NCBI RefSeq assembly: GCF_024195285.1
Contig: NZ_JALHBS010000069.1
Coordinates: 1-64,000, forward strand
DNA from: Aurantimonas marianensis
GTDB lineage: Bacteria; Pseudomonadota; Alphaproteobacteria; Rhizobiales; Rhizobiaceae
Reading direction: 5' to 3'
Length of the DNA: 64,000 bases
Position 1 is the stretch's first letter. Every line of letters begins with the position of its first letter. The position numbers were made by a program, and so were the translations under genes. Shown piece by piece: positions 26,206 to 33,648 of this stretch. A model generated the notes under the pieces. That model searched no databases. It had not been told where the DNA came from and saw nothing but the letters and a program-made list of their open reading frames with translations.

Positions 26206-26472
26206 TTACAGTTTTCGGCGGATGACGTGCTGCAGCATCTCCTTATCCAAGGCCAGATCCGCAACCAGCTTGCGCAGCTTGCCGTTCTCGTCCTCCAACT
26301 GCTTCAGCCGCTTCATCTCCGTCGGCAAAAGGCCGTCATATTTCTTCTTCCAATTGAAATAGGTTGCCTGGCTGATCCCGGCTCGCCGACAGATCTCCGC
26401 AACCGGGATCCCGTCGCCTCCCTGCTTCAGGATAAACGCCTTCTGCGCGTCCGAAAACTTCGATGCCTTCAT
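26206..26472 (-). CDS. IS3-family transposase OrfA
   Basis: An 88-residue protein: FSDAQKAFILKQGGDGIPVA, then the helix-turn-helix AEICRRAGISQATYFNWKKK and a leucine-zipper-like RLKQLEDENGKLRKLVADLAL. This is the N-terminal DNA-binding subunit of the IS3 transposase, normally joined to OrfB by a -1 frameshift near its end. It is complete, with a GGAGGAGCGGAGAACG ribosome site. Confidence 0.88.
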   Translation of the reverse strand: MKASKFSDAQKAFILKQGGDGIPVAEICRRAGISQATYFNWKKKYDGLLPTEMKRLKQLEDENGKLRKLVADLALDKEMLQHVIRRKL

Positions 26473-26707
26473 CGTTCTCCGCTCCTCCCGGCCAGGAAAT
26501 GTTACCGCGGAAAACTCCAGTTCAGAACGATCCAGTTTTGCGGGAGCAGATCAGCTGCATTTGCCGGTCACATGCCGCGCTGGGCGGCACTGACGATCGG
26601 CGTGTTTCCTCTCGCCGAACAGTCGAGCGCCGTGGAAAGCCCGTCCATCTGGATTCGGAACCCTGATCAGAGGGCTTGAATCGGGCTTAAAGATTCTGCC
26701 GATCGGG

Positions 26708-27118
26708 TTGACGATCGCCAGGACCGACACAGCTCAAAGCGAGACCGGGACGGGAGAGGAGATCGCTTTGGAAGGCTTGGCCGGCGCCATGATCATCGCG
26801 TTTTTCGCGGCGTCGATCGCCGCCGTGGTCCGGTTCGCGCCCGCCGGTTTTGCCGCCTCACTGACCGAACCTCAAAAGACCCCTTTCCTGGGCGGCGGGG
26901 CGCCGGACACCCATGCCTGGCAGCGCTACCACGTCCGCTATTACCCGATGACGCTGCTCTTCATCGCCTTCGAGATGGAGATGATGTTCATGTATCCCTG
27001 GGCCGTCGTTTTTGTCGAAGAGGGCGGCAAGGCGATGATGGAAATGGGGATGTTCCTCGCCATCCTGTCTGTCGGGATCGTCTATGGGTGGCGGGAGGGC
27101 ATCTTCCGTTGGCAGTAG
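26708..27118 (+). CDS. nuoA: NuoA-like subunit of a complex-I-like complex
   Basis: Three membrane helices and the conserved RYHVRYYPMTLLFIAFEMEM followed by FMYPWAVVF identify a NuoA homologue; the two Glu match the acidic residues of NuoA helix 2. The loop that normally reads YECG is FLGGG here, so the conserved loop Cys is missing. The longest frame begins at a TTG (26708); a TTG at 26768 behind GGGAGAGGAG is at least as good and would give 116 residues. It opens an eight-gene operon (A, B/D-like, H, J, K, L, M, N) and overlaps the next gene. Confidence 0.85.
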   Translation: MTIARTDTAQSETGTGEEIALEGLAGAMIIAFFAASIAAVVRFAPAGFAASLTEPQKTPFLGGGAPDTHAWQRYHVRYYPMTLLFIAFEMEMMFMYPWAVVFVEEGGKAMMEMGMFLAILSVGIVYGWREGIFRWQ

Positions 27119-28248
27119 ACTTTCTTCGCCGCCTCGCGGGCGCGGCACCCGTCCCTGTTTTCGCGGCCATCGGCGCCGAAATGCGTATCGCGGCAGACGA
27201 GCTTTTTCTCGACAGCCGGCTCATGCGCGCCAACAGCATCCGCCATGCCCGAATTCTGCTTGTCGCGGGGCCGGTACGGGAGGCCGATCAGGACGATCTC
27301 CACCGCCTGCATGATCAGATGCCACATCCGCGCGCGGCGCTATGGTGGAAGTCGAATCCTGGAGCGGGCTTCGCTGAACCGACGATGTCGGACGAGGATG
27401 ACCCGGTGGCGGCTATAGAAGCGATCCACCGCGCGCTGATCGAAGGGGCAAGGGACAGCGAACCGGACATCCTGCCAAACGAACCACCCAATCCCTGGCG
27501 CGGCAAGGGAGATTACGGCCAGGGCGGCGAAGGGATGATGGGCGGCACCCCTTATGGCCGGCCGATGGCGATGACCGACGATGATCTGCGCGACGGATTG
27601 GCGCTCGACGCCTATACCGCGCCGTTCGGCCCGTTCCTGCCGATGCTCGCGCCGGGCTTGAAGCTGTCGGCGACGTTGCAGGGCGACGTCATTCAGACCG
27701 CAAAGCTTTTGCGACCGCCCCTTCCCCAGGCGAGATCCGCCGACGGGAGGGTCCATGCCTTACGGGCTCTTGCGCGTTTCCTGCCGATCCTCGGCCTCGA
27801 GGCACACGCTGTCCGCTGTCTCGATGCCGCTCGATCCTTGAGCGCCGGCAAACCCATAGAGCTCGCGAAAATCCGACAGCTGCTTCGCTGGTCCGGTGCG
27901 CTTGCCGCCATCCCTCCCGGTATCGGCGTGGTCGGGGGTGCCGACGTCCGGACGCGGGTCGAGCGATGGCTGGCCGTGCTGGACGAAAGTCAGCCCGGGA
28001 CGTCCGATGATTCCGCGATGAGGTCTCCCCTCAAATCTGCTCGTCTCGTCGACCTGCTGCGCGGGCGCGAGTGGAGCGAGGCCATTCTCATCGCCAACAG
28101 CTTCGATACCGACACGCTGATCTCCCTCGCGCCTGTCGCAGCCGAGGATGACGAAGCAGAAGATCAACATGGGGGCGAAGCCGAAGGCGGGGAGATGGAG
28201 AGAGAGGCCCCCCATGGTGGGCACGCCCACGGAGGGCCGGGCGCATGA
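27088..28248 (+). CDS. NuoB/NuoD-like hybrid protein lacking Fe-S cysteines
   Basis: Residues about 50-88 (SIRHARILLVAGPVREAD, then LHRLHDQMPHPRAALWW) follow the NuoB pattern SPRQADVMIVAGT...YDQMPEPRY. At the place of the next NuoB motif (GSCA) it reads SNPGAGF. Only one Cys exists in the whole protein, so cluster N2 cannot form. Residues about 170-205 (GLALDAYTAPFGPFLP, LKLSATLQGDVIQ) resemble the C-terminal part of NuoD-type subunits. The tail is acidic and His/Gly-rich (GGHAHGG). The longest frame starts with GTG; a TTG at 27109 behind GGGAGGG is an alternative. It overlaps nuoA and nuoH. It probably forms the membrane-facing connecting part of the complex; redox function is unlikely. Confidence 0.7.
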   Translation: MAGGHLPLAVDFLRRLAGAAPVPVFAAIGAEMRIAADELFLDSRLMRANSIRHARILLVAGPVREADQDDLHRLHDQMPHPRAALWWKSNPGAGFAEPTMSDEDDPVAAIEAIHRALIEGARDSEPDILPNEPPNPWRGKGDYGQGGEGMMGGTPYGRPMAMTDDDLRDGLALDAYTAPFGPFLPMLAPGLKLSATLQGDVIQTAKLLRPPLPQARSADGRVHALRALARFLPILGLEAHAVRCLDAARSLSAGKPIELAKIRQLLRWSGALAAIPPGIGVVGGADVRTRVERWLAVLDESQPGTSDDSAMRSPLKSARLVDLLRGREWSEAILIANSFDTDTLISLAPVAAEDDEAEDQHGGEAEGGEMEREAPHGGHAHGGPGA

Positions 28249-29168
28249 CTCAAGTGCTCGCGATCCTGGTTCTGCCTCTGTTTCTTTTGGCCGGCATCGT
28301 CGCAGCCGCAATGCTCGACCGGGTGGTCCCTGCCCTCGTCGCCGGTCGCTCCTTGACACCAAGTGTTGCTGGCCCGCTCTCGGTGACCGCATCCTTGGCC
28401 CTGACGCAGACCGGCGGGACGGAGCATCCCGACCGGGTCAACTGGTTTCTCGCTCCCATCCTGTATTTCACGCTGGCCGCCATCGGTTTGAGCGTCGTTC
28501 CCTTCGCGCCGGGCGTCGTCGCCGCGGATCTCGATGCCGGAATCGTCCTGTGGGGCGCGTGCGAGTCGCTGACGGTCGTCGCGGTCTTCCTGCACGGCTG
28601 GTCGGCCAACTCGCCGCTTCCGCTGATCGGCGCCTATCGCTACGTCGCGATCGGACTTCCGGCCATGCTCCTGTCCATGTTCGTGCTGATCGCAGCCGCG
28701 CTTCCGGCACAGTCACTGGCCGTCACGGACATCGTCGAAGCGCAACGCAGCGTCTGGAACATCGTGCGCCAGCCGGCCGGGTTCGTCCTCTTTCTGATGC
28801 TCGGTCTTTCGCTCAGTCTGCGCGGCCCCTTCGATTATGCCGATCCCTACGATCTGGCTGGCGGAACGACGGCCGAAATCTCCGGGACGGCCCGCCTGAC
28901 ATGGTGGCTGGCGCGGCTGGCCATGCTCGTCTCGGTTTCGGCGATGACGGCAACGGTCTTCCTCGGCGGGTATCTCGGCCCGATCCTCCCCGGCTTCGTC
29001 TGGCTGGTCCTGAAGACAGGTCTCGTTCTCGTCGTCCTCGCTGGCGCCGGCGAAATCTTCGCCCGGCTGCCGCCGGACCGGATGATGAACGTGATCTGGC
29101 TGGCGCTGTTGCCGCTGTCGTTTCTCATGCTGGTCGCCGTCGGCGTGGAGCTGCTGCTATGGGGCTGA
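28245..29168 (+). CDS. nuoH: NuoH-like subunit
   Basis: A 307-residue protein with about eight membrane helices. The stretch GWSANSPLPLIGAYRYVA matches the NuoH loop GWSSNSKYALLGALRA, and GPFDYADPYDLAGGTTAEIS corresponds to PFDLPEAE...TEYSG. The N-terminal ERK...QRRxGPN quinone-chamber motif is absent. NuoH normally forms the quinone tunnel next to NuoB and NuoD, so its divergence fits the altered partner encoded upstream. The ATG overlaps the previous stop. Confidence 0.85.
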   Translation: MTQVLAILVLPLFLLAGIVAAAMLDRVVPALVAGRSLTPSVAGPLSVTASLALTQTGGTEHPDRVNWFLAPILYFTLAAIGLSVVPFAPGVVAADLDAGIVLWGACESLTVVAVFLHGWSANSPLPLIGAYRYVAIGLPAMLLSMFVLIAAALPAQSLAVTDIVEAQRSVWNIVRQPAGFVLFLMLGLSLSLRGPFDYADPYDLAGGTTAEISGTARLTWWLARLAMLVSVSAMTATVFLGGYLGPILPGFVWLVLKTGLVLVVLAGAGEIFARLPPDRMMNVIWLALLPLSFLMLVAVGVELLLWG

Positions 29169-29920
29169 TCGATCTCGCCTTCCTGGCGCTCTCCGCGATC
29201 GCGATCGTCTCCGGCTGGCGCGTGTTCGCGACCGATTCCATGGTGCGCGCATCGTTTCTTCTGCTGTTGTCGTTCACGGCCGTCGGGCTGATCATCCTGT
29301 TGCTGGCGGCGCCCTATATCGGCATCGCGACCATCTTCATGATGGCGGTGGAGATGATGGTGATGGCCCTCTTCATGGTAATGTTCATGATGAACCCCGC
29401 CGGGCTCAATCCCATGATGATGGTTCACCAGAACCGCTTTGCGATCGGCGCCGGCATCGTTGCCTTTCTGGGGCTGAGCGCCGCCGTCCTCACAACGGAA
29501 TTCCCGACCGACCCTGTCGATCCAGGCCGGCAGGTCATCCGCGACCTGGGCCTGGAGATGCTCGGCCCGTCGATGCTCATCTTCGAGACCGCGGGCGTCA
29601 CGCTTCTCGCCGCGATGGTGGGCGCGGTCGTTCTGTCGGCGCGAACCGGGCGTTTCGGCCCCTCGGACGCGGGCTCCCGCCCGCCGGGACTGGAGGTAGG
29701 CGGAGAGCCGGCCGGCCGTCGGGTCGAAAAGGCAAGCGGCCACGGCCATCATCACATGCACGATTCCCATGGCGGGCACGAGGACGCTGAGCACGCGGAG
29801 GGACATCCGGATGCCGATGGTGACCATGATGATGACGGGGAAAGCGGGCGGCGGCCGCTGCACAGCGATTGGTCGGCCGGGGACCGAACGATGACGTCGA
29901 AAAAGGAGGCGACCTCGTGA
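29159..29920 (+). CDS. nuoJ: NuoJ-like subunit with His/Asp-rich tail
   Basis: The ATG at 29159 overlaps the nuoH stop and gives 253 residues; the much longer frame starting at 28148 is an artefact. Five membrane helices fill residues 1-175, including the conserved IATIFMMAVEMMVMALFMVM with the NuoJ-type Glu. The last 70 residues are a soluble tail with clusters such as HGHHHMHDSHGGHEDAEH and DGDHDDD, far beyond normal NuoJ and suited to bind metal. An internal AAAAGGAGGC near the end is the ribosome site for nuoK. Confidence 0.85.
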   Translation: MGLIDLAFLALSAIAIVSGWRVFATDSMVRASFLLLLSFTAVGLIILLLAAPYIGIATIFMMAVEMMVMALFMVMFMMNPAGLNPMMMVHQNRFAIGAGIVAFLGLSAAVLTTEFPTDPVDPGRQVIRDLGLEMLGPSMLIFETAGVTLLAAMVGAVVLSARTGRFGPSDAGSRPPGLEVGGEPAGRRVEKASGHGHHHMHDSHGGHEDAEHAEGHPDADGDHDDDGESGRRPLHSDWSAGDRTMTSKKEATS

Positions 29921-30222
29921 GTCTCGTCAGCGTCCTGATCGTCGCCAGCGCCCTGATCGGCATCGGCCTGTACGGCGCTCTGTCCCAGCAGTCCTTCGTC
30001 ATGCTGATGATGGGACTGGAACTCATGCTCAATGGCGGCCTCCTCGCGGTGATCGGGTTCTGGTCGTTCAGCCTCGGCGGAGCACCGGAGGGGCAACTTC
30101 TCGCGATCATCGTCATGGCCGTGATGGCCGTCGACATGGCGGTCGGCTTCGCGCTCGTTACCGCCGTCTATCGAAAACGACAGGCCGACACGACCGAAAG
30201 TCTCGGGACGATGAAGCACTGA
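29917..30222 (+). CDS. nuoK: NuoK-like subunit
   Basis: A GTG start at 29917, six bases after AAAAGGAGGC, gives 101 residues, the normal NuoK size; the longer frame from 29869 is not needed. Three helices are present, with the conserved acidic positions in MLMMGLELMLNGGLL and in IVMAVMAVDMAVGFAL (Glu replaced by Asp in the latter, compared with the usual AAAEAAIGLAL). NuoK forms part of the proton path beside NuoJ. It overlaps both neighbours. Confidence 0.88.
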   Translation: MSLVSVLIVASALIGIGLYGALSQQSFVMLMMGLELMLNGGLLAVIGFWSFSLGGAPEGQLLAIIVMAVMAVDMAVGFALVTAVYRKRQADTTESLGTMKH

Positions 30223-32147
30223 TGCTGTTCCTGGTCGCCCTCCTGCCTGCCCTTGCCGCTCTCGGCATTCCGTTGGCGGTCCGGCTCGCCGGCGCCCCCA
30301 GCCGTCGTCTGCTGATGGTCGTTGCGATGGCCGGTCTCGGGCTCACGCTTCTTCTGGCGTTGCTGGCCGCCGCGGGCGGCTGGACCGGAACCATCGTCTG
30401 GTCGGGCCCCCTCCGCCTGACCGCGGCGCTGACCCCAGTCGCCAGCGCCATGGCGATGCTTGCGCCCGTGATCGCGCTGCCGATCCTTGCCTATGCCGCC
30501 TTCCACGAAGACGAGATCGGTCTCGGGCGGCTCGTCGCAATCCTGCTCTTGTTCGTTGCCGGAATGGAGCTTCTGGTCATCGCCGACGACCTCCTGACTC
30601 TTCTGATCGGCTGGGAACTGGTCGGTGCCTGCTCCTATCTTCTCATTGCCCATGACTGGCGTGATAGCGACAACCCCGCCTCCGGCCTCTACGCCTTCCT
30701 GATGACGCGCTTCGGCGATCTCGGACTGTTCGCGGCGGCGATGGCGGCCTACGCCGCGACGGGCGCGTTTTCCTACGACAGTCTAAGCGGAATCTCCGGC
30801 CCGCTCGCCGCCGTCGTCGCGTTCGGTCTGCTGCTTTCGGCGGCCTCGAAATCCGGCCAGGTCCCGTTTTCGCCGTGGCTGTTCCGCGCCATGGCGGGAC
30901 CGACATCCGTCTCCGCGCTCCTCCACGCGGCAACGATGGTCGCGGCGGGCGCCTATATCCTCATCCGCCTCGAACCGTTCCTGGCGACGGTGCCGGGCGT
31001 TCCTGAGACGATTGTAGCGATCGGACTGGCGACGGCTCTGTCGGGCGGGCTCGTGGCAATCCTCCAGAACCACGCCAAGAAGCTGCTCGCCGCGTCGACG
31101 TCGGCTCACTATGGCCTGATGTTCGTCGCGGTCGGGTCCGGATATCCCGGCATCGCCTTCCTGCATCTCATCGCTCACGCCGCCTTCAAGGCGCTCTTGT
31201 TCCTGACCGCCGGCATCGCGGGGGAACGCGCGGGAAGCTATGGCCAGCATCTCATGGGATTTGGCCGGGCACTGCCCCTCGTCGCGGCCATGACCGCCAT
31301 CGGCGCCCTGTCGCTAGCCGGCATGCCGCCCCTTGGCGGCGCCTGGACCAAGGAAGCCATCGTCACGGCCGCGGAACATGGCAGTTTGGGGGTCGCGGCG
31401 GGCGTGATCCTCGCAGGCGCGCTCAGTGCGGCCTACGCGACCCGGTTTCAACTTTCAGCTTTCGGGCTCGTCGAACGCCAGGAGCAGGATCGTCCTAAAG
31501 CCGAGCCCGGCCGGGCCGAAACCGGCGCCGTCGTGGCGCTCGCCCTGCTGACGCTGGCAACATCGCTCGTCTGGATTCCGTCGGTGCGCGAGGCGCTTGG
31601 TCGCGCACTCGAAATCGAGCTCCTCGAGGCGAGCCTCGCGACATTCGTCTTGTCGACCGTCGCCGTCGCTCTGGGTATCCTGATCGGCATTCTCCTGGTC
31701 CGCCGCTTTCCGGAGATCGGTCTTACGGGACGATCTTCGGAGACGGCGGACTGGCTTGGCCTGCCGGACCTGATCGAACGGATCGTCACCCGCCCCGTAA
31801 CACGCTTGGCAGTGGCAGCCGCGGCGGTGGACGATCGGGTGATCGATGCCGGCGTTCGGCTGATCGCCAATAGTGGCGCTCGCGCCGCGCGGCTTGGCGG
31901 TCGGAAAGACGATCGCGTCCTCGACCGCGGCGTTGCGGCCACCGCTGACGCCGTCCACTGGCTCGCCTCTGCGAGCGACCGCACGGGCGAATGGTTGATC
32001 GATGGCCTCGCCGAGGGCACCGCGCTGATCGTCGGGCAAAGCGGCCGCGATACCCGGCGCCTCCAGACTGGCATGTCCCATCATTACTACGCCCTGGCCA
32101 CCGGCGGCGCGATCCTCGCCTTCCTGTTCCTCCTGGTTGTTTCCTGA
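30222..32147 (+). CDS. nuoL: NuoL-like antiporter subunit
   Basis: A 641-residue protein of the Mrp-antiporter/NuoL family with about 15 membrane helices. Key residues are kept: Glu in LLIGWELVGACSYLLI and Lys in SKSGQVPFSPWLFRAMAGP, followed by SVSALLHAATMVAAGAY. The region 540-615 is soluble and charged and corresponds to the lateral-helix part of NuoL, ending in a last hydrophobic anchor. It is the distal proton-pumping module. The ATG overlaps the nuoK stop. Confidence 0.9.
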   Translation: MLFLVALLPALAALGIPLAVRLAGAPSRRLLMVVAMAGLGLTLLLALLAAAGGWTGTIVWSGPLRLTAALTPVASAMAMLAPVIALPILAYAAFHEDEIGLGRLVAILLLFVAGMELLVIADDLLTLLIGWELVGACSYLLIAHDWRDSDNPASGLYAFLMTRFGDLGLFAAAMAAYAATGAFSYDSLSGISGPLAAVVAFGLLLSAASKSGQVPFSPWLFRAMAGPTSVSALLHAATMVAAGAYILIRLEPFLATVPGVPETIVAIGLATALSGGLVAILQNHAKKLLAASTSAHYGLMFVAVGSGYPGIAFLHLIAHAAFKALLFLTAGIAGERAGSYGQHLMGFGRALPLVAAMTAIGALSLAGMPPLGGAWTKEAIVTAAEHGSLGVAAGVILAGALSAAYATRFQLSAFGLVERQEQDRPKAEPGRAETGAVVALALLTLATSLVWIPSVREALGRALEIELLEASLATFVLSTVAVALGILIGILLVRRFPEIGLTGRSSETADWLGLPDLIERIVTRPVTRLAVAAAAVDDRVIDAGVRLIANSGARAARLGGRKDDRVLDRGVAATADAVHWLASASDRTGEWLIDGLAEGTALIVGQSGRDTRRLQTGMSHHYYALATGGAILAFLFLLVVS

Positions 32148-32150
32148 GCC

Positions 32151-33647
32151 ATGCTGACACTGTCCATCCTGCTCCCGCTGATCGCATCCCTTGCTCTCGC
32201 CGTGCGGGCAGCGTGGAGCGAGACGATGGCGCGCCTGATCGCGATGGCGGCGTCGGGTTCGTCGTTGCTACTGCTGGTCCTCGTTTGGATCGGCTTCGAT
32301 TCCGGCGCGGACGCGCCGGCGTTTCAGGCCGTGGGCGAGCTCCAATGGATCCCGACGCTCGGCGTCGCCTGGCGCGTGGGCGTCGACGGCATGGCGCTCG
32401 CCATCTCCCTGATGAGCGGGCTCCTGTTTCTCTGTGCCATCGCGTGGCCGGCGGATTACAAAGGCAGGGCGCGGCAATACTATGCCTGGTTCCTGTTCCT
32501 GCAGGGGGTCTCGCTGGGTCTGTTCCTGACCCTCGATCTGCTCGTCTTTTATGTCTTCTTCGACCTCAGCCTGGTCGGCATGTATTTTCTGATCGGTCGC
32601 TGGGGCCACGGCGACGCGGAATACGCGGCGCTCAAATTCTTCATCTATACGCTGGCGGGATCGCTGGCGATCCTGCTGGCGATCCTCGGTCTCGTCCTGG
32701 CGAACGACACGCTGACCTTCGACATGCGCGAATTGATCGCCGCGCAACCCCTGCAAGGAGCGGACGTCCGCTCGAGCCTCGTGCTTCTTGGATTTCTGGT
32801 CGGCTTCGCGATCAAGACACCCCTCGTGCCGTTCCACACCTGGTTGCCGCTCGCCCATGTCGAAGCGCCGGGGCCGGCCTCGGCGATCCTCGCTGGCGTA
32901 CTGCTCAAGATGGGCACCTACGGAATCGTGCGGATTCCCTTTTCGATGATGCGCGAAACCTTCTCCGCATACGCTTTCCCCTTGGCGATCGTCGCCGTCA
33001 TCTCGATACTGTGGGGCGCGATCGTTGCCCTCGGCCAGACCAATCTGAAACGGCGGATCGCCTACACCTCGGTCAATCACATGGGCTACACGGTCCTCGG
33101 CATTGCCGCGGCCGGCGCGGCGATCGGCGGCGACGCGGCGCGAAGCCTGGCGCTCAACGGCGCGATTACCGAGATGGTCGCGCATGGCCTCATCACCGGC
33201 TCGCTGTTCTTGATGGCCGGCTCCTTCTGGCAGCGATCCGGAACCTATGAGCTTTCGGCCTATGGCGGGCTTGCCCGCGTTGCGCCGAAGCTGATGATCG
33301 GATTTTTCCTGGCAGCCTTCGCCAGTTTTGGCTTGCCCGCGCTGGCCGGATTCGTGGCGGAGTTTCAGATCTTCGCTGGCACGTTCGCCATCTATCCGTG
33401 GCTCGCCGCGATCGGCCTGATCGGCATCCTCATAACGGCGGCATTGTTCCTGTCGATGCTGCAGCAGATCTTCTTCGGCGAGCTTCCAGATCAGCGTCAG
33501 AGCTTTGCCGATCTCAACAGGACCGAGGCCGGGTTCCTTGCGCTCCTTCTCGCCCTGGTCGTGCTGATCGGCATCTATCCCGGCTGGCTGCTTGCCATGA
33601 TCGAAACCGGGTCGGCTTTCCTGCCTCTCCAGGGGACCGAAGGCTGA
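32151..33647 (+). CDS. nuoM: NuoM-like antiporter subunit
   Basis: A 498-residue, 14-helix subunit. The Lys of TM7 is present (AIKTPLVPFHTWLPLAHVEA), as is GPASAILAGVLLKMGTYGI. The TM5 pump residue, Glu in the normal FFEASLIPM, is Asp here (YVFFDLSLVGMYFLIG), so an acidic group is retained. It starts three bases after nuoL and ends next to nuoN. It is the central proton-pumping module of the membrane arm. Confidence 0.9.
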   Translation: MLTLSILLPLIASLALAVRAAWSETMARLIAMAASGSSLLLLVLVWIGFDSGADAPAFQAVGELQWIPTLGVAWRVGVDGMALAISLMSGLLFLCAIAWPADYKGRARQYYAWFLFLQGVSLGLFLTLDLLVFYVFFDLSLVGMYFLIGRWGHGDAEYAALKFFIYTLAGSLAILLAILGLVLANDTLTFDMRELIAAQPLQGADVRSSLVLLGFLVGFAIKTPLVPFHTWLPLAHVEAPGPASAILAGVLLKMGTYGIVRIPFSMMRETFSAYAFPLAIVAVISILWGAIVALGQTNLKRRIAYTSVNHMGYTVLGIAAAGAAIGGDAARSLALNGAITEMVAHGLITGSLFLMAGSFWQRSGTYELSAYGGLARVAPKLMIGFFLAAFASFGLPALAGFVAEFQIFAGTFAIYPWLAAIGLIGILITAALFLSMLQQIFFGELPDQRQSFADLNRTEAGFLALLLALVVLIGIYPGWLLAMIETGSAFLPLQGTEG

Positions 33648-33648
33648 C

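Larger units (their letters stand above)
25886..26472 (-). mobile_element. IS3-family element with internal deletion
   Basis: An intact OrfA is followed by an OrfB whose start and end are present but whose middle, including most of the DDE catalytic core, is gone. It cannot transpose itself but might be moved by a related transposase. Clear terminal repeats could not be set; CTGGAG-like ends near 25,877 and 26,520 are candidates. It sits between the efflux operon and the nuo-like operon. Confidence 0.75.
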
